Shown here one piece after another: positions 1-7,208 of a stretch of DNA of 64,000 nt; position 1 is the stretch's first letter, and each line of letters begins with the position of its first letter. The stretch covers positions 1 through 64,000 of the forward strand of contig PKCS01000028.1 of NCBI GenBank assembly GCA_002862305.1, read 5' to 3'. The notes below the pieces were generated by a model. That model saw only the letters and a list, made by a program, of their open reading frames with translations. It did no database searches and was not told the origin of the DNA. The position numbers and the translations under genes are program-made. Origin of the DNA: Phycisphaerae bacterium. GTDB lineage: Bacteria > Planctomycetota > Phycisphaerae > Phycisphaerales > SM1A02.

Positions 1-545
1 TGAAGGTCGGGCTGGTGACCACCGACTCGTTCCGGATGGCCGCGGTGGACCAGCTGAAGAGCTACGCCGAGATCCTCTCGGTCCCGCTGGAGGTCGTGAT
101 CGACGTGGAGGACATGGCCCCTGCCCTGAAGCGGCTCGCCCACTGCGACGTGATCCTGCTCGACACCGCGGGTCGAAGCCGCCGGGACTCCGAGCGACTC
201 GAGGACCTCCGGGCGTTCCTCCGGGCCGCGGACCCCGACGAGACCCACCTGGTGCTCTCCACCACCACCGGCGAGCGGACCATGATGCGGGACGCCGACG
301 CCTTCGCCTCGCTGGGCGCGGACCGGGTCGTCCTCACCAAGCTCGACGAGGCGGGGGGCTTCGGGATCGTGCTCAACGTGATCCAGCGGCTGGGGGCCCG
401 CATCAGCTTCGTGACCACCGGCCAGGAGGTCCCCGACGACATCGAGCACGGGGGTGCCGAGCGCATCGCCAGGATGCTGCTGGCGGGCCTGGAGCCCGAG
501 GCCGCCTCGCCTCCCCCTTCGGTCCCCGGAAGAGAGCTGGTGTGA
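1..545 (+). CDS. flhF: Flagellar biosynthesis GTPase FlhF, C-terminal part (5' end outside window)
   Basis: This is the C-terminal part of the SRP-type GTPase FlhF. The reading frame is open from base 3 and the start lies upstream of the window. Visible are KVGLVTTDSFRMAA, the strand and loop after the P-loop of the SRP GTPase fold, then the G3 box DTAGRSRRD and the G4 box TKLDEAGGFG. The protein ends in a short proline-rich tail. In this family FlhF acts with FlhG to set the place and number of flagella, at the cytoplasmic face of the membrane near the export apparatus. The stop overlaps the start of flhG (TGATG), so the two are translationally coupled. The neighbouring flhG and fliA favour FlhF over Ffh or FtsY. 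The P-loop and N-terminal domain cannot be checked here. Confidence 0.9.
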   Translation, partial: KVGLVTTDSFRMAAVDQLKSYAEILSVPLEVVIDVEDMAPALKRLAHCDVILLDTAGRSRRDSERLEDLRAFLRAADPDETHLVLSTTTGERTMMRDADAFASLGADRVVLTKLDEAGGFGIVLNVIQRLGARISFVTTGQEVPDDIEHGGAERIARMLLAGLEPEAASPPPSVPGRELV

Positions 546-1543
546 TGGGTACCGACCAGGCCACTCGACTCCGCGAGCTTGCCGCGGGCATGGATGGACG
601 AGAGGACCACGTGGACCACGGTGCCCGCCGGCCCCGTGGCGACGCGACGCCCGCCTTCGGATCCGGGGGCGCGGGCGAGGTCCGCACCCTCGCCCATGCC
701 ACCGCGTTCGTCAGTGGGAAGGGGGGCGTGGGGAAGTCGAACCTCGCGCTCAACCTCGCCATCGCCCTGTCCTGCCGGGGCCGACGCGTGGTGCTCTTCG
801 ACGCCGACCTCGGCATGGCCAACCTCGACGTGCTGTGCGGACTTGCGCCCCACGCGACCCTCGAGGACGTGATTCGCGGTCGCGCGAGGATGCACGACGT
901 GCTGGTCACCGGCCCGGGGGGCTTCCAGCTGCTGCCGGGGGCCTCGGGCGTGGCCGCCATGGCCAACCTCGACGGACTCAGTCGTCGTCGGATCCTCTCC
1001 CAGCTCTCGCTGCTCGACGACGTGGCGGACCACCTCCTGATCGACATGGGCGCCGGGATCAGCTCCTCGGTGATCCCCATCGCCGCGGTGGCCGATCGAG
1101 TCGTCGTGGTGACCACCCCGGAGCCCACCGCGATGACGGATGCCTACGGGGTGATCAAGACCCTGGTCAATCGCGGCTTCGGATCACGCCTGGAGCTCGT
1201 GGTCAACATGGCGCAGTCCAACGAGGAGGGCCTGAGCGTCCACCGCCGGATCGCCCGCGTGGTGCACGAGTTCCTCGGGGCCACCCTCCGCCTCGCCGCG
1301 GTCCTGCCCCACGACCAGCTGCTCTCCCACGCGGTCCGGGTCCGCAAGCCGGTGCTCCTCGCCTACCCCCACGCCCCGATCACCCGGGGCATCGACCAGT
1401 ACGCCCGGACCCTGCTGGGACTTCCCGTGGCGGGCTCCGATGAGGCAATTTCCGCCGCCCCCGTCCCCGCCGGGGCCGGGGAACCGCCCTCCCGGAGTGG
1501 ATTCTTCAAGCGGCTCTCCCGCCTGCTCAAGCAGGGCGACTAG
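545..1543 (+). CDS. flhG: MinD/ParA-like ATPase FlhG (flagellar number regulator)
   Basis: This is a MinD-family ATPase of 332 residues. An N-terminal stretch of about 50 residues precedes the deviant Walker A motif FVSGKGGVGKSN. The switch and Walker B regions follow as LFDADLGMANLDVLCG and LLIDMGAGISSSV. FlhG in this family is the partner of FlhF and limits flagellar number by binding ATP and the membrane. The C-terminus (FFKRLSRLLKQ) is basic and amphipathic, like a membrane-targeting helix. The ATG overlaps the flhF stop by one base; a GTG one codon earlier (542) is the other possible start. Cotranscription with flhF is very likely. MinD itself is unlikely because no minC or minE lies nearby and the flagellar neighbours fit FlhG. 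Confidence 0.9.
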   Translation: MGTDQATRLRELAAGMDGREDHVDHGARRPRGDATPAFGSGGAGEVRTLAHATAFVSGKGGVGKSNLALNLAIALSCRGRRVVLFDADLGMANLDVLCGLAPHATLEDVIRGRARMHDVLVTGPGGFQLLPGASGVAAMANLDGLSRRRILSQLSLLDDVADHLLIDMGAGISSSVIPIAAVADRVVVVTTPEPTAMTDAYGVIKTLVNRGFGSRLELVVNMAQSNEEGLSVHRRIARVVHEFLGATLRLAAVLPHDQLLSHAVRVRKPVLLAYPHAPITRGIDQYARTLLGLPVAGSDEAISAAPVPAGAGEPPSRSGFFKRLSRLLKQGD

Positions 1544-1627
1544 GGCAGGCCGGCCTCGATCCCCGGGAAAACCGAATCAACGGGAAATCGTGGAAAGAAA
1601 CCGGGCATCCGGTCGATTTTACCTGCG

Positions 1628-1936
1628 ATGACCGTTCAACGAACCGCCCCCTTACTCGCTTCCATCACGGCGCTTGCGGGATTCCTGGTCGCCCTCGTCT
1701 CCGGGATGCTTGCCGGCAACCTCGCCGAGTCGATCATCGAACACTCGATTCTCGCACTCGGGATCTGCTTCGTGGGTGGGTTCCTCGTGGGTCGACTCAT
1801 CGAAGGCATCATCGATCGGCATGCGCAGGAATTGCGCGTCGACGAGGAAGCCCCGATGCCCGAGGAACTTGCCGAGGCAGGCGTGGGGGAGGATCAGATC
1901 GTTGACTCGTCGTCCGAGCTCGGCTCCGCGGCATGA
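1628..1936 (+). CDS. Small two-helix membrane protein in the flagellar regulator group
   Basis: This is a 102-residue protein that I do not recognise. Two hydrophobic segments (about residues 10-30 and 39-60) are separated by a short turn, forming a helical hairpin. An acidic tail of about 40 residues follows (DEEAPMPEELAEAGVGEDQ). It lies 84 bp after flhG and ahead of fliA on the same strand, so it probably belongs to the flagellar regulator transcript. No Shine-Dalgarno is evident before the ATG. The location suggests a role in flagellar assembly or placement, but that is inference from position only. Confidence 0.7.
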   Translation: MTVQRTAPLLASITALAGFLVALVSGMLAGNLAESIIEHSILALGICFVGGFLVGRLIEGIIDRHAQELRVDEEAPMPEELAEAGVGEDQIVDSSSELGSAA

Positions 1937-1959
1937 CCGGAGGTCATGGTCTTTCGCGC

Positions 1960-1989
1960 TTGTGGAACAAGCATGGTTTGACGTATACT
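1960..1989 (+). promoter_or_regulatory. Candidate sigma-70 promoter for fliA
   Basis: TTGTGG (1960-1965) and TATACT (1984-1989) are 18 bp apart. The -10 matches the consensus at five of six positions, the -35 at only three. Transcription from here would give a leader of about 300 nt before the fliA start at 2297. A TTGACG also overlaps the spacer (1978-1983) but has no -10 at the right distance. Confidence 0.45.
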
Positions 1990-2296
1990 GATCTTGTCTC
2001 TGGTCAAGGATCGACCGCAGACACGGGCAGGCGTTCGCGCCGGTCCACGCCATGCAGCCGGGACGTCCCGGTGACGAACGGACTCGAATTCATGCACCAC
2101 CCTGCATCACTCGAACCCTGGACGACCACGATCCCACGATCGTAGTTGGTCCCCTTCGAACCGATGCATGCACCCGGTGCATGACCATACCCTCCGCTCC
2201 TGCACGGACCGTGGATCAACCGGTGCTCCCTCGTCGGCCCCTTTCGAACGAACGGGTCATTCGATCCGTTCGCAGCCAGGTCAAGGAGCGGACCGA
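1990..2296 (+). promoter_or_regulatory. Long non-coding leader of fliA with two perfect palindromes
   Basis: The 360 bp between the membrane-protein gene and fliA hold no convincing gene. They contain two perfect palindromes: a 14-bp one at 2058-2071 (CCGGGACGTCCCGG) and a 17-bp one at 2167-2183 (8-bp arms CATGCACC/GGTGCATG around one C). Either could be a dimeric-regulator operator or a leader hairpin. An AAGGAG Shine-Dalgarno at 2283-2288 ends the region and fixes the fliA start. Confidence 0.45.
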
Positions 2297-3301
2297 ATGC
2301 CGAACGCAGCACAGAAGGCTCGAAAGAGCACGAAATCCGTGGCCGATAAGTCGCGGAAGACCACCCGAGCGAAGTCGAAGTCCGACGCGCCCGCCCCACC
2401 ACCCGAGGACGTCGAGGTCCTCGAGGACGCCCACGTCGATCCCGCGGTCGACGCCTCCACCGGCGAGGACGCCAAGCCGAGGCGTCGCACCCGGAGTGCC
2501 TGCTCGCGGGAGGTCACCAGCTCCTACACCCCGGACCAGCTGCGGGAGATGGAGATGGAGGAGGTCTGGGTCCTCTACCGCGAGTACAGCTGCGGGACGA
2601 TCCGGAACTTCCTCATCGAGAAGTACTACGACATCGTCCACTTCACCGCCGAGCGGATGCACATGCGGCTTCCCAACGAGGTCGAGGTCGAGGACCTCAA
2701 GTCCGCCGGCCTGTTCGGCCTCATGGATGCCATCGAGGCCTTCGACACCGAGCGCGGGGTGAAGTTCGAGACCTACTGCGGGACCAGGATCAGGGGCGCC
2801 ATCTTCGACGAGCTGCGCGCGATGGACTGGGTCCCCCGGCTCGTCCGGGCCCGGAGCTCCAAGGTGGACAACGCCCGCCGCAACATCGAGATGCGGACCG
2901 GCCGCAAGGCCTCCGACGAGGAGATCTCCTCCCACATGCAGCTGGACAGCTCGGAGTACAGGAAGGTCATCCGCGACTCCCAGCCGGTGGGGGTGGTGAG
3001 CCTGAACCGCAAGTGGTACGAGACCGACTCCAGCAAGGACGTCCGCGAGATCGACGTGATCAAGGACACCAAGCAGGAAGACCCGCTCCGCTCCGTGCAA
3101 CGGCAGGACCTGCAGGGGTTGATCACCAAGGGCCTGACCCGTGCCGAGCGGCTGATCGTCATCCTCTACTACTACGAGGAGATGACCATGAAGGAGATCG
3201 GCCTGACCCTGGACCTCTCCGAGAGCCGGGTCAGCCAGATGCATTCCTCGATCCTCGCCCGCCTGAAGGCCCAGATGCAGCATCGGGAGAAGGAGTTCTG
3301 A
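2297..3301 (+). CDS. fliA: RNA polymerase sigma-28 factor FliA/WhiG type
   Basis: This is a sigma factor of 334 residues. The start is the ATG at 2297, which has AAGGAG nine bases upstream; the frame is open further up (to 2168) but without such a site. The first ~75 residues are a charged low-complexity extension (Lys/Ser, then Asp/Glu/Pro). Region 2 follows (GLFGLMDAIEAFD, FETYCGTRIRGAIFDELR, MDWVPR), with the RGAIxDELRxxDWxPR signature of FliA/WhiG sigmas. Region 3 contains DEEIS. Region 4 ends in a helix-turn-helix (MKEIGLTLDLSESRVSQMHS). In this family it directs late flagellar and motility genes. The flhF-flhG neighbours support FliA rather than a sporulation WhiG. The N-terminal extension is longer than in E. 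coli FliA. Confidence 0.9.
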   Translation: MPNAAQKARKSTKSVADKSRKTTRAKSKSDAPAPPPEDVEVLEDAHVDPAVDASTGEDAKPRRRTRSACSREVTSSYTPDQLREMEMEEVWVLYREYSCGTIRNFLIEKYYDIVHFTAERMHMRLPNEVEVEDLKSAGLFGLMDAIEAFDTERGVKFETYCGTRIRGAIFDELRAMDWVPRLVRARSSKVDNARRNIEMRTGRKASDEEISSHMQLDSSEYRKVIRDSQPVGVVSLNRKWYETDSSKDVREIDVIKDTKQEDPLRSVQRQDLQGLITKGLTRAERLIVILYYYEEMTMKEIGLTLDLSESRVSQMHSSILARLKAQMQHREKEF

Positions 3302-3336
3302 CGCCGCCAGCCGCGCGTCGGCCCGTACGGACCACG

Positions 3337-3361
3337 AAGCCCCCCGCTCCAGGGGGCTTTC
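3337..3361 (+). terminator. Intrinsic terminator after fliA
   Basis: The inverted repeat AAGCCCCC / GGGGGCTT has a short GC-containing loop and is followed by TTTC. It lies 36 bp after the fliA stop and just ahead of the -10 element of the next gene. Confidence 0.8.
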
Positions 3362-3389
3362 TCATGGGGCTTCGCCGCATCGACTCTGG

Positions 3390-3395
3390 TACCAT
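3390..3395 (+). promoter_or_regulatory. -10 hexamer 6 nt before ATG (leaderless type)
   Basis: TACCAT is followed by exactly six bases and then the ATG at 3402. A start site seven bases after the hexamer would coincide with the start codon. No Shine-Dalgarno is present and no clear -35 was seen. Confidence 0.5.
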
Positions 3396-3401
3396 GCGTC
3401 C

Positions 3402-5186
3402 ATGTCCCTGACCGGTCGGCACCCCAGCTACGAGGATCTCTGCGATCGCGCCCGAGCGCGGATCCGGGAGATCGAACCCCGGGAACTCCTCGAGCTCGAC
3501 GGAGTCCTCATCCTGGACGTCCGCGAGCAGGTCGAGACCTCCTCGGGGGTACTCCCCGATTCGCGGCTGGTTCCCCGCGGGCAGCTCGAGCGACTGATCG
3601 GCACCATGGGCCTCGCCCCGGACCGGTCGATCGTGGTCTACTGCGAGAGCGGCAAGCGTTCCGCCCTGGCCTGCGAGACGCTCGCACTGATGGGCTTCGA
3701 GAACGTCCGCTCCCTCCGCGGCGGGATCGAGCAGTGGGTGCGACTCGGCCTGCCCCTGCTGCCGGGCAGCGGAGCCTCCGGTGACGCCCCCGAGGGGGCC
3801 GGATCCCGGGGAACCGCCTCGAAGGTGGACCTCTCGGACTGGGACTCGATCCGCAACGACTTCCCGATCACCACCACCCGCATCGAGTGCACCGACGGCG
3901 TCCATCGTGAACTGGTCTACCTCGACCACGCGGCCACCACCCATCCCCCCTCGACCGCCCTCGACGGCTACACCCGCTTCCTGGGTCGGGAGTACTCCAA
4001 CGTCCATCGGGCCACCCACTCCCTCGCCCGGTCCGCGACCGGCCGCTTCCAGCGTGCCTACGGGACCTGCGCCCGCTTCATCGGTGGCAACCTGGACGAC
4101 GGGTGCGTGGTCTTCACCGCGAACACCACCCATTCCTGCGACCTCGTCTCCCACGTGCTCTCCCACCGTCCGGGCAAGGTCCTGGTGACCGACCTGGAGC
4201 ACCACTCCAACGACCTGCCCCACCGAAACCGCGGGGAGGTGGTCCGGGTGGGACTCACCCCGGACCTCCGCCTCGACCTCGAGGAGCTGGAGCGGGTATT
4301 GAAGGGGGAACGCATCAAGCTGGTCGCGGTGTCGGGCGCCGCCAACGTGACCGGCTGGATGCCGCCGATCCATCGGATCGCCCGGCTCGCCCACCAGCAC
4401 GGGGCCCTGATCTGCGTGGACGGTGCCCAGCTGATGGCCCACCATCCCGTGGACGTGCGGCCGCACGGCCACCCCGAGCACATCGACTTCCTGACCGCCG
4501 CGGGGCACAAGATGTACGCCCCGTTCGGGATCGGGTTCCTGTACGGACCGCGAGCGCTCCTGGACGACGCACCGCCCTACCTGCCGGGCGGCGGGACCAC
4601 CTCCGTGGTCGGGCCGGACTCCGTCGAATGGCTGCCCTCGCCGGACCGGCACCAGGGCGGGACCCCGAACATCGCGGGGGTGATCGGCATGGAGACCGTG
4701 CTGCAGTTCCTCGCCGGGATCGGCATGGACCGGGTCCGGGAGCACGAGTTCGCCCTCATGAAGCGTGCCTGGGATGCCCTGGCCGCGATGGACGGCGTCA
4801 CCCTCTACGGTCCCGCCGCCCTCAAGGAGCGGGTGGGCATCCTCACCTTCAACGTGGACGGGGTCAGCGACCTGCTCTGCGCCGCGGTCCTCGGGGCGGA
4901 AGCGGGGATCGCGGTCCGGAACGGTCGGTTCTGCGCCCACGTGCACTCCGACCTGCTGCTCGACCAGCAGGGGGGCGTCACCGAGGAGGCCGAGGTCCGC
5001 CCCGGCGCGGTTCGGGTCTCCTTCGGGCTCTTCAACAACGAGCACGAGGTCGATCGATTCGTGGACGCGATCAGGATGGTGCGGGATCGCGAATGGCGCG
5101 GCAGCTACGAGGTCCGGGGCAGCCAGGTCAGCAGCGTGAGCGCGGGGCGCTGCTCCGACGCCTGGATGGAGTCGACCGGCGACTGA
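3402..5186 (+). CDS. Rhodanese-cysteine desulfurase fusion protein
   Basis: This is a 594-residue fusion of two sulfur-transfer domains. Residues ~20-125 are a rhodanese domain (LDVREQVETSSG) with the persulfide-forming Cys81 in the active loop CESGKRS. Residues ~165-590 are a class V aminotransferase-fold cysteine desulfurase. It shows YLDHAATTHPP, the PLP-binding Lys370 in AAGHKMYAPFG, and a candidate catalytic Cys511 in RNGRFCAHVH. The second domain should remove sulfur from cysteine as an enzyme persulfide, and the rhodanese domain could accept or pass on that sulfur. Single-domain SufS/CsdA enzymes have about 400 residues, so the N-terminal domain is an addition. No sufBCD, iscU or thiI lies nearby, so the acceptor pathway (Fe-S, thio-tRNA, molybdopterin) is unknown. 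It follows the fliA terminator and has its own -10 element. Confidence 0.85.
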   Translation: MSLTGRHPSYEDLCDRARARIREIEPRELLELDGVLILDVREQVETSSGVLPDSRLVPRGQLERLIGTMGLAPDRSIVVYCESGKRSALACETLALMGFENVRSLRGGIEQWVRLGLPLLPGSGASGDAPEGAGSRGTASKVDLSDWDSIRNDFPITTTRIECTDGVHRELVYLDHAATTHPPSTALDGYTRFLGREYSNVHRATHSLARSATGRFQRAYGTCARFIGGNLDDGCVVFTANTTHSCDLVSHVLSHRPGKVLVTDLEHHSNDLPHRNRGEVVRVGLTPDLRLDLEELERVLKGERIKLVAVSGAANVTGWMPPIHRIARLAHQHGALICVDGAQLMAHHPVDVRPHGHPEHIDFLTAAGHKMYAPFGIGFLYGPRALLDDAPPYLPGGGTTSVVGPDSVEWLPSPDRHQGGTPNIAGVIGMETVLQFLAGIGMDRVREHEFALMKRAWDALAAMDGVTLYGPAALKERVGILTFNVDGVSDLLCAAVLGAEAGIAVRNGRFCAHVHSDLLLDQQGGVTEEAEVRPGAVRVSFGLFNNEHEVDRFVDAIRMVRDREWRGSYEVRGSQVSSVSAGRCSDAWMESTGD

Positions 5187-5198
5187 GCGCCTCGGCCC

Positions 5199-6467
5199 TC
5201 ACGGCAGTTCGAGGACGAACAGGTTGGTGAACTCGATCGGCGAGTGGTGGCTCTGGAGGGCGATCGGTCCCGAGTCCGGCACCCCGGGCAACGGTGCGTC
5301 GCGGATCACGGTGGTGCCGTTCAGGTTCACGGTCAGTCGCTCGCCCCGGAGGGTGATCACGAAGCGGTTCCAGCGCCCGGTCTCGGCGTCCGCCCGGGTG
5401 GAGGGGGTCACCGCGGCCCGGACCTCCTCGGGCATCCCCGGGTCGGTCCGGTACCCGTACACCTCCCCGGACCCGACCGGCCATTCCCAGATGTTCACCT
5501 GGCTCTTGTCGCTGCCGCGGAGGTAGATGCCGCTGTCCCGTTCCTCGATCTCGACCGTCTCACCGGTCTCGGCCCCGTCCGGTCCGATGACCGGACGCTC
5601 CCGGACCCCCTGGGAGTCCCCGATCCAGCGCCAGTCCGCCACCAGCACGAAGTCCCCGAGGGCCTCGGTGGTCCACAGGTGTCCGGAGCTGCCGTCGTGG
5701 ACCAGTCGTCCACCGCGCACGGTCCAGGCGTCGGGCGCCCCCCCCTCGATCCGCCAGCCCTCGAGGTCGAGTCCGTTGAAGAGGCTTCGGAAGCCGACCG
5801 CGTCGTTGGCCACCATCGCGAGCGGCGAGTTGCTGGAGGGCAGTTCGTGGATCCGGAGGTTCCGGAAGTCGATGGGGGACCCCTCCGCCTCCAGGCAGAT
5901 GTACCCCACGCGTGGATTCACGTCGTAGCCCCCGGAAACCACCTTCCCGTTGACCGCCAGGGTGATCCGTCCGTCCCGGCATTCGATCCGGTAGTGGTTC
6001 CACAGCCCCGCGCCCCGGGTGCGGGCCTCGCTCGGCAGGCAGCGCTGGTAGCCCGAGGGATGCGGGCGGTCGGGCGTGAGCCGGGCCCCCCAGATCGCGA
6101 AGATGTCGCCCTCGCTGGTGTACTGCTCGGTCTCCGCGCCCAGCATCACCTGGACCTCGACCGCACGGGTGAAGGGGACGCCGGGCGCGGGCAGCGGGTC
6201 GCTCCACACGAAGACCCCCGCGTTGCCGCGCGGATCCTCGTGGCGCCATTCCAGCTCCAGCACGAAGTTCTCGTACATGCGGTCCGTCCGGAGCACGCAG
6301 GTGGGCAATCCGGTGCACCGGATCATCCCGTCCTCCGCGCGCCACGTGGACTCCGCGCCGTTGACGTTGACCCAGCCCTCGAGGTCGGTCCCGTTGAAGA
6401 GGGGGGTGAAGTCCTCGGCCGCCTGGAGGCAGCCGGTCAGGGCCAGGATCAGGACGGCGCTCTGCAT
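5199..6467 (-). CDS. Lipoprotein with two tandem DUF1080 (3-keto-disaccharide hydrolase-like) domains
   Basis: This is a 422-residue exported protein. The N-terminus MQSAVLILALTGCLQA has a lipobox-like LTGC (Cys13), so lipoprotein anchoring is likely; cleavage after CLQA is the alternative. Two copies of the concanavalin-like DUF1080 fold follow. Each begins with LFNGxDLEGW (LFNGTDLEGWVNVNG near residue 23; LFNGLDLEGWRIEGG near 230) and each contains the usual Phe-Val-Leu strands and a carbohydrate-type sandwich end (YICLEAEGSPIDFRNLRIHE, IALQSHHSPIEFTNLFVLEL). The family is abundant in Planctomycetota, and some members hydrolyse 3-keto-glycosides. It lies 21 bp downstream of the CoA-transferase gene on the same strand, so cotranscription is likely although no metabolic link is obvious. 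It ends 12 bp from the convergent desulfurase gene. Confidence 0.82.
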   Translation of the reverse strand: MQSAVLILALTGCLQAAEDFTPLFNGTDLEGWVNVNGAESTWRAEDGMIRCTGLPTCVLRTDRMYENFVLELEWRHEDPRGNAGVFVWSDPLPAPGVPFTRAVEVQVMLGAETEQYTSEGDIFAIWGARLTPDRPHPSGYQRCLPSEARTRGAGLWNHYRIECRDGRITLAVNGKVVSGGYDVNPRVGYICLEAEGSPIDFRNLRIHELPSSNSPLAMVANDAVGFRSLFNGLDLEGWRIEGGAPDAWTVRGGRLVHDGSSGHLWTTEALGDFVLVADWRWIGDSQGVRERPVIGPDGAETGETVEIEERDSGIYLRGSDKSQVNIWEWPVGSGEVYGYRTDPGMPEEVRAAVTPSTRADAETGRWNRFVITLRGERLTVNLNGTTVIRDAPLPGVPDSGPIALQSHHSPIEFTNLFVLELP

Positions 6468-6488
6468 CCGGGGCGTGCTCCAGGGAGG

Positions 6489-7151
6489 CTAGGCGGTGAT
6501 CTCCGCCGGCTGGTCGGCGAAGAGCAGCTCGGCGGTGGTCTTCTGCTCGATCTCCTCCCGGGTGACCCCGGGGGCGAGCTCCGTGACCCGGAACCGGCGG
6601 CGCTCGGGGTCCATCTCCATCACGCACAGGTCGGTGATGATCATGTCGATGCAGGCGAGCCCGGTCAGGGGCAGGGTGCATTCCGGGATGATCTTCGGTT
6701 CGCCCTTCCGGTTGCAGTGCTCCATGGTCACGATCACCTTGCGCACGCCCGCCACCAGGTCCATCGCGCCCCCCATGCCCTTGACCAGCTTGCCGGGGAT
6801 CATCCAGTTCGCGATGTCGCCCTGCTGGCTGACCTCCATCGCGCCGAGGATCGCGAGGTCGATGTGCCCGCCGCGGATCATCCCGAAGCTGTCCGCGGAG
6901 GAGAAGAACGAATGCCCGGTCACCCCGGTCACCGTCTGCTTGCCGGCATTGATGAGGTCCGCGTCGACCTCCTCCTCGCCGGGGAATGCTCCCATTCCCA
7001 GCAAGCCGTTCTCCGACTGCAGCCAGACCGTCATGTCCTCCGGGACGTGGTTGGCCACCAGGGTGGGCATCCCGATCCCGAGGTTGACGTAGTAGCCGTC
7101 CCTGAGTTCCCTCGCCGCGCGGGCGGTGATCTGGTTCCGGTCGAGTGCCAT
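6489..7151 (-). CDS. 3-oxoacid CoA-transferase subunit B
   Basis: This 220-residue protein matches the B subunit of succinyl-CoA:3-ketoacid (or acetate:acetoacetyl) CoA-transferase. It has NLGIGMPTLVAN near the N-terminus and the active-site motif SENGLLGMG, in which Glu47 would form the glutamyl-CoA thioester. It also has GAMEVSQQGDIANWMIPGK and the conserved C-terminal half (MEHCNRKGEPKI, TDLCVMEMD). The start is fixed by GAGGAGG ending six bases before the ATG at 7151; the frame stays open upstream but has no other good site. These enzymes need an A subunit (scoA/atoD) that is normally the adjacent gene. Here the upstream neighbour is a divergent aldehyde dehydrogenase and the downstream one a DUF1080 lipoprotein. 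Either subunit A is encoded elsewhere or this copy works differently. Confidence 0.9.
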   Translation of the reverse strand: MALDRNQITARAARELRDGYYVNLGIGMPTLVANHVPEDMTVWLQSENGLLGMGAFPGEEEVDADLINAGKQTVTGVTGHSFFSSADSFGMIRGGHIDLAILGAMEVSQQGDIANWMIPGKLVKGMGGAMDLVAGVRKVIVTMEHCNRKGEPKIIPECTLPLTGLACIDMIITDLCVMEMDPERRRFRVTELAPGVTREEIEQKTTAELLFADQPAEITA

Positions 7152-7168
7152 GGGGACCTCCTCGGGAT

Positions 7169-7174
7169 AGGGTA
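7169..7174 (-). promoter_or_regulatory. -10 hexamer for the CoA-transferase gene
   Basis: TACCCT on the minus strand lies 17 nt before the ATG at 7151. It would give a leader of about 10 nt that includes the GAGGAGG ribosome-binding site. It is back to back with the element of the divergent dehydrogenase gene. Confidence 0.35.
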
Positions 7175-7196
7175 GCGACCGCGCCGTCGGATGGGG

Positions 7197-7202
7197 TACC
7201 CT
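7197..7202 (+). promoter_or_regulatory. -10 hexamer 6 nt before ATG (leaderless type)
   Basis: TACCCT, then six bases, then ATG at 7209. No Shine-Dalgarno is present. Same geometry as at 3390, 15621 and 62141. Confidence 0.45.
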
Positions 7203-7208
7203 GCGGCG

